Shown here piece after piece: positions 8,247 to 16,614 of a DNA stretch of 61,071 nt. The DNA is from Eubacteriaceae bacterium CHKCI004. GTDB lineage: Bacteria; Bacillota; Clostridia; Lachnospirales; Lachnospiraceae. How positions within the stretch are numbered: position 1 is the first letter of the stretch; the number at the start of each line of letters is the position of its first letter. The notes beneath the pieces were generated by a model. It was not told the origin of the DNA and searched no databases. It saw only the letters and a program-made list of their open reading frames with translations. A program made the position numbers and the translations under genes. The stretch lies in contig FCNR01000070.1 in NCBI GenBank assembly GCA_900016875.1, forward strand, positions 1 to 61,071, in the 5' to 3' direction.

Positions 8247-8384
8247 ATTGGATATAAAATAGGTCAGGAGAGATGGCAGGAGAATGAGACCGTTTCAAGT
8301 TTTATGTAAACTAAAAAATGATATAAGATATGCCATTAGTTACTCCGGGCAGGGTCGATTGTTCAGGGCTTTGCCCTTGTTTGT

Positions 8385-8462
8385 GTTATAACGCAGTCAG
8401 GCACACAATTACTCCAACTCGCAAAAGGCTGGAATAATTGTGTATCTGACTGCATTATTAAC
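8385..8462. repeat. Long imperfect hairpin upstream of the three-gene cassette
   Basis: A ~78-nt inverted repeat. GTTATAACGCAGTCAG (8385-8400) pairs with CTGACTGCATTATTAAC (8446-8462) with few mismatches, and ACACAATTA pairs with TAATTGTGT further in, leaving unpaired bases on one side. A smaller hairpin, AGGGC/GCCCT, precedes it (8365-8377). There is no T-run, so it is not a standard terminator. Its 15-nt ACGCAGTCAGGCACA (8391-8405) recurs at 10084 on the far side of the cassette. No other gene signal was seen in 8247-8600. Confidence 0.7.
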
Positions 8463-8606
8463 TTAGAGCTTATTGTTAACTTATTAATGGATACGATGGA
8501 GTAATTAAGAACAGTCATGAAGAAAGAAAAAATTTATTTGTAAATAAATAAAAAAAATTATATAATAAGATTAGTATATTTTGTGCAAAATGAAAGGAGA
8601 ATAGGT

Positions 8607-9014
8607 ATGGAGTATATTTCATCATTTACATATTGTGATACAATACAGACTCAAATGACACCGCAAGGTCCACAACAACAAATTATTAGGCCGCTGCAGT
8701 CATTAACGCCAATTGCAATACCAGGGAATTTTTCGTTTGCTATTGCATGTAGTATTACTGGATTTAATGCATCTAAAGAAAATGAGGTTCAAATCATTTT
8801 TTCTGATTCGAATAATAATGTATTATATGACACAGGGAAAGTTAAATTTCAGTTGCCTCCGGAGCAAATAAAAGAAAATGAAAGTGCAAGTATACAATTT
8901 AATATAGATATTAGAAATTTGATTTTTAGAGCGATAGGATTATATTCAACAAAAGTAATGTTGAATAACAAAGAGTTAGGCGAATATAAAATTCAAGTGA
9001 TAGCAGGTGAGTAA
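8607..9014 (+). CDS. Hypothetical protein, first gene of three-gene cassette (DUF6941-like)
   Basis: A 135-aa soluble protein beginning MEYISSFTYCD. The layout, with an N-terminal SFTYCDTIQTQMTPQGPQQQ and then alternating beta-like segments (FSFAIACSITGFNASKENEV, QIIFSDSNNNVLYD, IGLYSTKVMLNNKELGEYKI), resembles the DUF6941 proteins, which look like beta-sandwich folds of unknown role. That family assignment is from memory of its general shape. Start ATG 8607 follows an AAAGGAG site; the earlier in-frame start at 8583 has none. Its TAA shares a base with the next gene's ATG, so the three genes are translationally coupled. Confidence 0.65.
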   Translation: MEYISSFTYCDTIQTQMTPQGPQQQIIRPLQSLTPIAIPGNFSFAIACSITGFNASKENEVQIIFSDSNNNVLYDTGKVKFQLPPEQIKENESASIQFNIDIRNLIFRAIGLYSTKVMLNNKELGEYKIQVIAGE

Positions 9015-9601
9015 TGATGCTAACGATAAATCGAACATGTGGGACGACAATTGGGGTAATGTTGTTTATAAGTTTGTGCCTGTCAGATAATGGTATTTCA
9101 ACAGTGGAAGCAAATTGTTTAATGGATAGAGGTGCCAGTATTATCTGTTCTGATAAAGCTGATATATGTAAAACATATACATTACAAAGAGGTATTAATT
9201 TCTCTTTGACGGGATATAATACGGATAAAATAATTGAATCGGGTACTGAAAACATAATTATGAATGAAGAGAAAATATTTAATCTAAAAAAATTAGATCA
9301 AATTGAACTTTTAGAAGATGGTTGGAATGGTAATACTGCAAAAGCTTTTAAAGCATCATTTATCTCTAAAGTAAGAGAGATAATCACTGCTTTAGAAGTT
9401 CAACCTGAGATATTTCCAACAGCATGTAATTCAATACAAATTGAATATGAAAAAGAAGATAGTTCATATTTGGAAATCGAGATAAGTCCGGCAGATACAT
9501 GGGAAGTGTTTAAAATCAATAATAAGGGAAAAGAATGTTTTTTTTCAATTGTAGCCAATGTAGAAGCTATTATAAAGGTGGTGAATAGTTTCTATGAATG
9601 A
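9014..9601 (+). CDS. Hypothetical protein with DGWNG motif, second gene of cassette
   Basis: A 195-aa protein. The second half holds the most characteristic stretch, LDQIELLEDGWNGNTAKAF, followed by helices and a beta-rich end (SSYLEIEISPADTWEVFKIN). Proteins with this DGWNGxGA-type motif recur in bacteria beside short proteins like the next gene. Their function is not known to me. The first ~80 residues are not recognisable; GVMLFISLCLS might be a weak hydrophobic helix. Overlaps the upstream gene by 1 nt and the downstream gene by 8 nt. Confidence 0.65.
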   Translation: MMLTINRTCGTTIGVMLFISLCLSDNGISTVEANCLMDRGASIICSDKADICKTYTLQRGINFSLTGYNTDKIIESGTENIIMNEEKIFNLKKLDQIELLEDGWNGNTAKAFKASFISKVREIITALEVQPEIFPTACNSIQIEYEKEDSSYLEIEISPADTWEVFKINNKGKECFFSIVANVEAIIKVVNSFYE

Positions 9602-9968
9602 TACATTTCCTGATGAAGAAAAGTTATATAGAGCAGTTTTCCCCGAATCTTATATGGAAATGTTTTGGAAAAGAGACGGAACTGTTTCATCTGCTGCATT
9701 TGCAGATCAAGAAGGTTTGTCTGTTGAACGAGGAGATTTTAGAGAAGATAAAAAAGTCATAGAAGAGATGCAGAAATTTTTTAAGGGTTGCATTATATCT
9801 CTTACAGTTGGACAATGCAGGAAGGTAAATGCCATAGTTAAATATAAACCGACTAAAAGAAGTAGATATCATTCAGAGATTCATGGAAGTGAAGAAAAGC
9901 CGCTTTTAAGTAAAAGTCAGAGAAAAAAATTGGCAAATAATGCCAAAATAGAGTACTATGAAAAATAA
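9594..9968 (+). CDS. Hypothetical protein, third gene of cassette (SSAAF/LSVxR family)
   Basis: A 124-aa protein with EEKLYRAVFPESYMEMFWKR, then GTVSSAAFADQEGLSVERGD. This matches the layout of a widespread small-protein family that reads LYRRVHP...GRVSSAAF...LSVDRAS and is often a neighbour of DGWNG proteins. The basic tail (KSQRKKLANNAKIEYY) could contact nucleic acid. It overlaps the preceding gene and is followed at once by a terminator, which ends the operon. Function unknown. The conserved pairing suggests the cassette works as a unit. Confidence 0.7.
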   Translation: MNDTFPDEEKLYRAVFPESYMEMFWKRDGTVSSAAFADQEGLSVERGDFREDKKVIEEMQKFFKGCIISLTVGQCRKVNAIVKYKPTKRSRYHSEIHGSEEKPLLSKSQRKKLANNAKIEYYEK

Positions 9969-10006
9969 CAGAGTAATTTCTTGAAAGAAAATACTCTGTT
10001 ATTTTT
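9964..10006 (+). terminator. Intrinsic terminator of the three-gene cassette
   Basis: AATAACAGAGTA (9964-9975) pairs perfectly with TACTCTGTTATT (9992-10003), 12 bp, followed by T's. It overlaps the stop codon of the third gene. Confidence 0.85.
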
Positions 10007-10083
10007 AAAAAGTATTATGTGACAAAATGCGGATGATCTATGTTCATATAGCATCTGGTTCTCCAGTTGGTTGCTGCGACATT

Positions 10084-10145
10084 ACGCAGTCTGGTACATA
10101 CGAGTATCAAGACTCTCTGCCCGTCAGGCAAAGAGTATGCTGTTT
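10084..10145. repeat. Second copy of the cassette-flanking 15-mer, with hairpin
   Basis: ACGCAGTCTGGTACA (10084-10098) matches 8391-8405 at 13 of 15 positions, same strand. It is followed by a hairpin, CTCTCTGCC with GGCAAAGAG around a 5-nt loop. It lies right after the cassette terminator and runs into the IS256 remnant. Confidence 0.5.
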
Positions 10146-10440
10146 TTGTACGGTGTTTAATTTCACGGTTGAGGTGATTGCAATATTGATTCGAAGTTTA
10201 TTATTGCCGATGATCAACCGCATATCTGTAAGTTCATGTTCTTTCAGCCATACGAAAAAAGTGAGTCGGCTTTCATAATTTTTTTTCATTCTTTCTGTAG
10301 CAGCAAGAATTTCTCAGAAGTTATTCTAGCTGACGCCCAAGATAACAAGAACAGAAATATCGGCCAGTACATCTCAAAGAGAGTTTTTTCACGGAAGATT
10401 CTTTGTGACGATATTTTTCGATAATGGCTGTTTTGAAAGG
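10107..10440 (-). pseudogene. IS256-family (Mutator) transposase remnant
   Basis: Degenerate internal fragment. The minus strand reads EILAATERMKKNYESRLTFF then VWLKEHELTDMRLIIGNN, which matches the IS256 stretch EVLGAAEGMKEDxxSW..FFxWLKERGLxGVxLIxGD. Upstream sequence (to about 10440) carries scraps such as FEMYWPIFLFLL in another frame, indicating frameshifts. Both ends and the catalytic residues are missing. The 10441-10615 stretch shows nothing further. Confidence 0.6.
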
Positions 10441-10615
10441 CCCCATTTTTAGTTTAGAGACTTTCCGGTTGACTGGACGATATTCAGGAAGGGGTGTATA
10501 CTAAGATACGTTAAAAGGAGATTAGGAAAAGTGTACTTTTCAAACAAAGGATAAAAATAATATATAAAACGCAGGAGTATGATTTTGGTAGGATATAAGC
10601 TAAAATTATCAGTTA

Positions 10616-10894
10616 ATGTTTATGAAAGTAGATAAGGTTAAAAAACAGTATGCCGAATATAGTTATATTTTCTTTTTTTGCAGGTGTAGGAATTTTATTT
10701 TATATTTTTCTTTTACATATGAAGAAGTTTTTGAAGGAAAAACGGTAGCAAGAGAGAAAGATATTATGTGCGAACCTCATTTAAAGTTAATAAATAAAGG
10801 TTTTAATTTGAGAATTTATTTTCAATGGAAAGATGAAGAAGTAGGAAGAGGGGAAAAAGTTTTAGTGGGAAGGATTGGAGGACATCCTTATTAG
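10616..10894 (+). pseudogene. Possible remnant ORF with LRIYFQWKDEE motif
   Basis: A 92-codon frame. Its first half looks random, but the C-terminal half (EPHLKLINKGFNLRIYFQWK, then KVLVGRIGGHPY) has the composition of a real protein end. No ribosome site precedes any start. I take it as the tail of a lost gene next to the IS256 debris and cannot name the family. The 10895-11166 gap has an inverted repeat GATAAC/GTTATC near 11066 and AT-rich -10-like sites ahead of the next gene, but no clear promoter. Confidence 0.25.
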
Positions 10895-11166
10895 AGATTC
10901 CCGAGGATTGCTTTAAGAGTGTAAAATTTTTTTGTGAATATGTAACTGAAAGGTTGTTTTATAATAAGATTGATTTATAAGGAATCTTTTTATTGATGAT
11001 ATGCGAGGCAGCAGGATAGTCTTACTTGTGGACTTTTATAGAACCTTCGACTAGTGAGATTTTGATAACATTCTATAGAGGCGTTATCTATTATAATGAT
11101 CACACAAACCACACTACGAATTTATGTATTGATAAGAAAGATAAAATATAAGAGGACAATAAATAA

Positions 11167-14163
11167 ATGCGACCCCCAACCGATAATATCACCACGCTGC
11201 AAAAGCAGATCAATGATTTACAGTTAGAAAATCAAATATTGAAACACATTCTGCAGCGTTCCGGTATTTCTTACGTCCAGGAACTGAAACGTATGCGGGA
11301 ATCCGGGGATGCTGAGGGATATGATTCCAATCAGGGTGCCCGTATTATTTATCCAAAACAGATTACGGAGGAAATGGCGAATCTTTTTTACGCCAGGTTC
11401 TGGGGACGGCAGGATGTTTATGCCAAAAGAAGTGAGAAGAAAGGCACGGGAGAGGCGGGATATTATACGCAGTGCTACAATTTTTGGAAAGAGGTCTGTC
11501 CAAAAAAGCATCGTCAGAAAATGAACTGTAAGGACTGTCCGTATCAGGCATATAGACAATTAAAAAAAGAGGATATACTCGCTCATTTGCAGGGAAAATC
11601 CTATAATGGCTCTGATGTGATAGGAGTGTATCCGCTGTTGAAGAATGGAACGTGTCGTTTTCTTGTATATGATTTTGATAATCATGATAAGGGAGCCGAA
11701 AAACGGGATTTTGCCAATACAGATGATGCATGGATAGAAGAAGTGGAGGCCATGCGGACCATATGTATTTTAAATGGAATAGATTCTTTGGTAGAACGCT
11801 CCAGATCCGGCAGGGGTGCGCATTTGTGGATCTTTTTTGACAGTCCGATTTCGGCGGCGCTGGCACGAAGATTCGGTTTTGCCTTATTGGAAAGAGGTGC
11901 GGAACAGATAAATCTCAAGTCGTTTAAATATTATGACCGGATGCTGCCGATGCAGGATTCTCTTCCGGAAGGCGGGCTGGGCAATTTGATTGCGCTACCT
12001 TTGCAGGGGAGAGCTCTGCGGGAAGGAAACAGTGCGTTTGTGGACAGCAGCTGGAATGCTTATCCGAATCAGTGGGAAGTGTTGTGGAGCAAGCCGCGGC
12101 TGTCCGCTGAGTTTATGGAGGCAAAAATAAAAGAGTGGGAGATTTCGAATGTTTATGAGGCGTCTGATCAGGGATATGGGGGCTCTGATCACAGAGAAAA
12201 TGCAGAAGAACGTGAAAAGCCATGGAGAAAAGAGGTCATTTTTAAACGTGAAAATGTGAACGGCAAAATGAGTATTACTCTTTCTAACGGTATTTACATA
12301 GACAACTTAAATTTGAAACCGGCGATTCAGAATCAGATTAGAAGGCTTGCGGCCATGAGGAATCCGCTTTTCTATAAAAATCAGGCGATGGGGATGTCGA
12401 ATTTTGACACTTCCCAGTGGATTTATCTGGGTCAGGATCATCTGAGCGGTTATATTGAGATTCCCAGAGGCCTGTATGACAAATTGATAGACAAAATACA
12501 GGAAGCGGACATTTCTTATGAGATAAACGATGAACGGCAGGCCGGCAGACCAATTAATGTCACATTTAAAGGGCAGCTGAGGGAAGAACAGAAACCGGCG
12601 CTGGCCGAAATGATAAAATACGATAATGGCATTTTGCATGCGGCTACAGCGTTCGGGAAAACAGTTCTCTGTGCGGCGCTTATTGGAGAGAAAAAAGTAA
12701 ATACGCTGATTGTCCTTGAGTCATCGGCGTTGCTTGACCAGTGGAAGGAAGCGTTGAGGGAATTCCTTGACATAGATGAAGAATTTCCGGAATATAAAAC
12801 GAAAACCGGACGCGTCAGAGTCCGGAAAAGCTTGATAGGGAAGCTGCAGGGTGCACATGATTCCATGACGGGTATTATTGATATCGCCATGGCTGGTTCT
12901 TTGCGCAAAAAAGGAGAATGGCATCCGCTGTTGGAACAGTATGGAATGGTAATCGTGGATGAGTGTCACCATGCGGCATCTGATACCATTGCAAATGTAC
13001 TGAAAAATGTAAAGGCAAAGTATGTATACGGCGTGACGGCAACGCCAAAGAGGGCAGATGGTCTGGAAAAGATAAACTATATGTTAATAGGGCCGATCCG
13101 ATATAGTTATACAGCAAAAGAAAAGGCAAAAGCACAGGGAATACCGCATTTGGTATACCCGAGATTTACAAGAGTGGTTCCGCCGAGAGGACTAAAGGAG
13201 GAAATGCATCCAAATGAAGCATATGAAATTCTCCGGAATAATGAGATAAGGGATGAACAGATTCTGGAAGATGTAAGAAAATGCATTGATGCGGGAAGAA
13301 CTCCGATAATCTTATCGAGATATAAAGACCATTCAGAGCGGCTGTATGAGAGAGTGAAAAAATATGCGGACAAGGTTTTTCTCATGACAGGAAAAAACTC
13401 AAAAAAAGAACACAGATATATCCGGGATCAATTGCAGAAAACGGCCCAAAATGAAACGCTGGCATTGGTCGCTACGGGCAGCCTTGTTGGCGAGGGATTT
13501 GATTTCCCACGCCTTGATACACTTATCATGGCGACGCCGGTTTCTTTTCGGAGTGTGGTGGAACAGTATGCAGGGCGGCTGAACCGGGATTATGAAGGAA
13601 AAAGAAATGTGATTATTTGCGATTATATTGACAGTCATATTCCGATGTTTGACAAAATGTATGCGAAACGGCTGAAGGCATACCGCCAGATTGGATACGA
13701 AATCTGGAGCGGTCTGCACTGTGAAAAACAAAGTGCCAACGCTATTTTTGACGGTGAAAATTTTAAAGAAATATTTGAAAAAGATTTATTGGAAGCAGAT
13801 AAGAGGATTGTGATATCGAGTCCGGTTATCAGCGGAGCGAAAGTTTACGAACTCATAGATATGCTGAAAGAAAAACAGATTTTTGGAGTAGAAATAACAA
13901 TCGTTACCTGGGCGCCGGATAATTACGGATTTGGCGATGCTTCTTTCTGGATGCAGCTCCATGAAGAAATGTGGCAGGCAGGATTTTTTATAAAAACGAC
14001 AGAAGAATCCTGCGAGAATTTTGCGATCATAGACGAGGAAATAGTATGGTATGGTAATGTTCATTTGCTGGGAAAAGAAAAAATAGAAGACAGCATCATG
14101 CGTATAAGAGATAAAGAAATCGCGGCGGAGTTGATGGAATTAACATTTGGCCAGGATGAATAG
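11167..14163 (+). CDS. TOTE-type primase / SF2 helicase / PLD-like defence protein
   Basis: A 998-aa multidomain protein. Residues ~1-40 form a coiled coil. Residues ~100-300 match the archaeo-eukaryotic-type primase of TOTE conflict systems (CRFLVYDFDNHDKGAE, DSLVERSRSGRGAHLWIFFD, GLGNLIALPLQGRAL). Residues ~470-830 form an XPB/RAD25-like SF2 helicase: motif I HAATAFGKTV (about 490), DECHH (about 598), TATPKR (about 625), and motif VI QYAGRLNRDYEGK (about 800). Residues ~875-998 resemble a phospholipase-D fold, but the H-x-K-x4-D motif reads C-E-N-F-A-I-I-D, so it is probably not catalytic. TOTE proteins are proposed to act in anti-phage or inter-element conflict. It stands alone, with only an AGAGGA ribosome site upstream, in a defence-island-like context. 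Confidence 0.82.
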   Translation: MRPPTDNITTLQKQINDLQLENQILKHILQRSGISYVQELKRMRESGDAEGYDSNQGARIIYPKQITEEMANLFYARFWGRQDVYAKRSEKKGTGEAGYYTQCYNFWKEVCPKKHRQKMNCKDCPYQAYRQLKKEDILAHLQGKSYNGSDVIGVYPLLKNGTCRFLVYDFDNHDKGAEKRDFANTDDAWIEEVEAMRTICILNGIDSLVERSRSGRGAHLWIFFDSPISAALARRFGFALLERGAEQINLKSFKYYDRMLPMQDSLPEGGLGNLIALPLQGRALREGNSAFVDSSWNAYPNQWEVLWSKPRLSAEFMEAKIKEWEISNVYEASDQGYGGSDHRENAEEREKPWRKEVIFKRENVNGKMSITLSNGIYIDNLNLKPAIQNQIRRLAAMRNPLFYKNQAMGMSNFDTSQWIYLGQDHLSGYIEIPRGLYDKLIDKIQEADISYEINDERQAGRPINVTFKGQLREEQKPALAEMIKYDNGILHAATAFGKTVLCAALIGEKKVNTLIVLESSALLDQWKEALREFLDIDEEFPEYKTKTGRVRVRKSLIGKLQGAHDSMTGIIDIAMAGSLRKKGEWHPLLEQYGMVIVDECHHAASDTIANVLKNVKAKYVYGVTATPKRADGLEKINYMLIGPIRYSYTAKEKAKAQGIPHLVYPRFTRVVPPRGLKEEMHPNEAYEILRNNEIRDEQILEDVRKCIDAGRTPIILSRYKDHSERLYERVKKYADKVFLMTGKNSKKEHRYIRDQLQKTAQNETLALVATGSLVGEGFDFPRLDTLIMATPVSFRSVVEQYAGRLNRDYEGKRNVIICDYIDSHIPMFDKMYAKRLKAYRQIGYEIWSGLHCEKQSANAIFDGENFKEIFEKDLLEADKRIVISSPVISGAKVYELIDMLKEKQIFGVEITIVTWAPDNYGFGDASFWMQLHEEMWQAGFFIKTTEESCENFAIIDEEIVWYGNVHLLGKEKIEDSIMRIRDKEIAAELMELTFGQDE

Positions 14164-14205
14164 TAATAACCAGAATACCAATATAATAAAATAAGAAATT
14201 GAAGA

Positions 14206-14231
14206 AAGGAGCAGTGTTTATGCTGCTCCTT
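14206..14231. terminator. Hairpin after the TOTE gene
   Basis: AAGGAGCAG (14206-14214) pairs with CTGCTCCTT (14223-14231) around an 8-nt loop. There is no long T-run, so termination may be weak. It lies between the convergent TOTE and XRE genes. Confidence 0.5.
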
Positions 14232-14321
14232 CCCTGCGCTTAATTCCCTAAACTCTCTGCAGGATTAAGCTCCCAATTGTCTGCGTGTTGCGCCTCCAAT
14301 GGCAGTAGAATTTTTTATTTC

Positions 14322-14573
14322 CTACTCCTCCACCCCGTCAATCAGATAAACATAGGACACCTGGAATATCTCCGCGATGGCTTTTATTTCCAGGTCGGAG
14401 ACGTAGCGTTTGTTGGTCTCGATGCGGGTGATGACGTTTTTGTCCATGTCGTAGCCGGCCAGCTGCAGTTTGTTGGCCAGGTCGCGCTGGGACATGTGAT
14501 GTTTTTGACGTAGCTTTACGAGACGTTTGCTGATTAAGTTTTTTTCGCCGGATTCGGTTCGTGGTTTAGGCAT
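14322..14573 (-). CDS. XRE-family regulator, copy A
   Basis: An 83-aa single-domain HTH_3 protein. Two parts are informative: RLVKLRQKHHMSQRDLANKL followed by NVITRIETNKRYVSD, the recognition region, and AIAEIFQVSYVYLIDGVEE at the end. GGAGG lies 11 nt before the ATG. Protein and upstream DNA are nearly the same as copy B at 15349-15600 (differences such as RLVKLRQK versus RLAKLRQE, EIKA versus ELKA), so an ancestral unit was duplicated around the AbrB gene. Likely a repressor; targets unknown. Confidence 0.85.
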   Translation of the reverse strand: MPKPRTESGEKNLISKRLVKLRQKHHMSQRDLANKLQLAGYDMDKNVITRIETNKRYVSDLEIKAIAEIFQVSYVYLIDGVEE

Positions 14574-14831
14574 ATCTGCATTCCTCCTGTGTACAATAGT
14601 TTTGGTTCGTTTTTTGAACCTTCTGGTTTGATTGTAGTAAGAGGAAAAGATGGGATCGGTTGTGAAAATGAGACAAAGAAAATTAATTTTTAATTTTTGT
14701 TTTTTTTAGAATAGTGGAAAGTATTGCTGCCTGCGGCAGCGGATGTGGATAGATCAACATTTACGTAGATCTATTTGAGATGTTTATTATTCAGATTGCA
14801 TTTTTGATAATAAGGAAACAAGAAAGGCCCT

Positions 14832-14855
14832 CCATGATGTATGACAGTATCATGG
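14832..14855 (-). terminator. Terminator hairpin after abrB-like gene
   Basis: CCATGAT (14832-14838) and ATCATGG (14849-14855) form the core stem. On the minus strand it follows the AbrB gene and is extended by AAGG/CCTT outer pairs. The plus-strand side has TTTTT at 14862-14866, so it may work both ways. The remaining 14574-14831 stretch shows no gene. Confidence 0.5.
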
Positions 14856-14937
14856 AAGACCTTTTTATCAATCATATATTATATTTACAGAAATTCTCTG
14901 CCGATTTAAATGTACTGGGATTGGTGAAGCATCCGGT

Positions 14938-15204
14938 TTATTCTTCTGATAATGTAAAACCGGCGATGCGTGCCAGCTCCCGTATGGAGTCGCGGGAGAC
15001 TTTTTTTCCTTTATATTCAACCAGATCCTCGCATTGTCCTGTGAAAATATCGCTTGGATTGTATTTTTTAATGATAATTTTGTCGTCTTCGGTAAAAATT
15101 TCTAAAGGTTCTCTGTCGCCGATGTCAAAACTTTTGCGAAGTTCCATCGGTAAAGTAATTCTGCCTAATGAATCCAATTTTCTGACAATTCCTGTACTTT
15201 GCAT
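14938..15204 (-). CDS. AbrB/SpoVT-type transition-state regulator
   Basis: An 88-aa protein with an N-terminal swapped-hairpin AbrB DNA-binding domain: STGIVRKLDSLGRITLPMEL, RKSFDIGDREPLEIF, then IIIKKYNP. The short C-terminal part (LVEYKGKKVSRDSIRELARI) resembles tails of clostridial AbrB relatives. Start ATG 15204 (MQSTGIV) follows AGGAGA; the longer frame to 15234 has no ribosome site. Such proteins control growth-phase genes. It sits between two duplicated XRE genes on the same strand. Confidence 0.88.
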   Translation of the reverse strand: MQSTGIVRKLDSLGRITLPMELRKSFDIGDREPLEIFTEDDKIIIKKYNPSDIFTGQCEDLVEYKGKKVSRDSIRELARIAGFTLSEE

Positions 15205-15348
15205 ATATTCTCTCTCCTGTTTATCTTTCAGCATGTGTTTTCAAGTCACCCTTAGCATAACATAAAAAACAGTAAAGTCAACCAGAAGATGTAAATACTT
15301 TTGATAAATGTATGAAATTACAAATTTTTCCATTGAGGAAGAGGAGGA

Positions 15349-15600
15349 TCACTCCTCCTCCCCATCGATCAGATAAACGTAAGACACCTGGAATATTTCC
15401 GCAATGGCTTTTAGTTCCAGATCGGAGACATAGCGTTTGTTGGTCTCGATGCGGGTGATGACGTTTTTGTCCATGTCGTAGCCGGCCAGCTGCAGTTTGT
15501 TGGCCAGGTCGCGCTGGGACATGTGGTGCTCCTGGCGGAGTTTGGCCAGGCGTTTGCTGATCAGATTTTTTTCGCCGGATTCGGTTCGTGGTTTAGGCAT
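15349..15600 (-). CDS. XRE-family regulator, copy B
   Basis: An 83-aa paralogue of 14322-14573 with the same length, start context (GGAGG before the ATG at 15600) and end (YLIDGEEE). HTH residues around MSQRDLANKLQLAGYDMDKN are identical to copy A. The open frame to 15789 is upstream noise. Duplication extends into the promoter-proximal DNA. Probably a repressor with the same operator as copy A. Confidence 0.85.
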   Translation of the reverse strand: MPKPRTESGEKNLISKRLAKLRQEHHMSQRDLANKLQLAGYDMDKNVITRIETNKRYVSDLELKAIAEIFQVSYVYLIDGEEE

Positions 15601-15922
15601 ATCTGCATTCCTCCTGTGTAAAATAGTCTGGCTCAGTTTTTGAACCGATGGTTCGATTGTAGTAAGAGGAGGGGACGAGGCCGGTTGTGAAAGTGAGACG
15701 AAAAAGAAATTAATTTCGTGTGGATTTCTTGTGACATAAATAAGAATCTTTTTGTGTTTGCGGCTCTGAATCGGCTCTTTCTGCAACATTTCTGTTACAA
15801 TTTTTATTTTCTCCGTAATGAAAAATAATATTTCTGTTATGGCAATTTTGCAGGGGAAAAACTATAATAAACGCATCTGAGGGCGAGATGCTCTCGAATA
15901 TGACAACAGGAGGAGATTCATT

Positions 15923-16540
15923 ATGAAGAGAAAGATTATGGCATTATTGACAGCGATGATGTTGATGGTATCCGCAGTGCCGGTTCATGCGGCTGCGGCG
16001 AATGTCACGAAGAAGATGAGCGGTGACCGTGATTTGAAGCAGGTTTCTGAGATGTTTGCCGCTTATACTACAGCGATGAATCTCAGCGGCAATATTTCAG
16101 GCGGACAGGTTGAGATTCCGCTGAACGGAGCGAATCAGTTATCAATCGGCGCGTTTGTGCGTTACAACTATAAAGATGATTTTGGATTTACTGCCAGAGA
16201 GTTAAAGAGAGAGACAAAGGATCTGTTCGGCAAGGCTGCAAAGGTCAATGTCCTCAAGAAGACAGGCCAGGAAGATATGCTTGTATGCGCTGCAGACAGA
16301 AGTTTCGCAAATGATCCGTACATGTACTGCGGCGGAGATTTCAGCGATTGTATTCCTCAGTATAAGATTAAAAAGGTTGTTCAGATTAAGAAGAATCTGT
16401 ATCGGGTTGAGATTCAGAATAAGATGGGTATCTACGGAGAGAATGGTTCCGAGGATATGGGCAGCACCGTTCTCAAGGTAAAGAAAGATAAAGATTCTGT
16501 ATACGGATATGTGGTAAAAGAAGTCTCTTATAAAAAGTAA
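15923..16540 (+). CDS. Secreted protein of unknown function
   Basis: A 205-aa protein with a clear Sec signal peptide (MKRKIMALLTAMMLMVSAVP, cleavage likely after VHAAA, about residue 25). The mature part has beta-rich stretches (KVNVLKKTGQEDMLVCAADR, PQYKIKKVVQIKKNLYRVEI) and a conserved-looking pair CGGDFSDC. AGGAGG lies 9 nt before the ATG. A monocistronic unit closed by a strong terminator. I do not recognise the family; a small exported binding or scaffold domain is possible. Confidence 0.75.
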   Translation: MKRKIMALLTAMMLMVSAVPVHAAAANVTKKMSGDRDLKQVSEMFAAYTTAMNLSGNISGGQVEIPLNGANQLSIGAFVRYNYKDDFGFTARELKRETKDLFGKAAKVNVLKKTGQEDMLVCAADRSFANDPYMYCGGDFSDCIPQYKIKKVVQIKKNLYRVEIQNKMGIYGENGSEDMGSTVLKVKKDKDSVYGYVVKEVSYKK

Positions 16541-16562
16541 AGTAAATAGCAGGATGTGTGCC

Positions 16563-16598
16563 AGAAGGCCGCCGGAATGTAAGTCCCGGCGGCCTTCT
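16563..16598. terminator. Strong bidirectional terminator
   Basis: AGAAGGCCGCCGG (16563-16575) pairs with CCGGCGGCCTTCT (16586-16598), a perfect 13-bp stem. It lies between the convergent secreted-protein and XRE genes; T-rich TTTTCTTT follows on the plus strand. Confidence 0.9.
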
Positions 16599-16614
16599 GT
16601 GTTCTGGCTTTTCT

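Noticed and set aside
8385-8462. Integron attC site
   Set aside because: The hairpin and GTTATAAC end recall attC, but there is no integron integrase, the host type is wrong, and the other copy lacks the same ends. Kept only as an unassigned palindromic repeat.
10027-10278. 83-codon plus-strand ORF
   Set aside because: It overlaps the IS256 remnant on the other strand and has no ribosome site.
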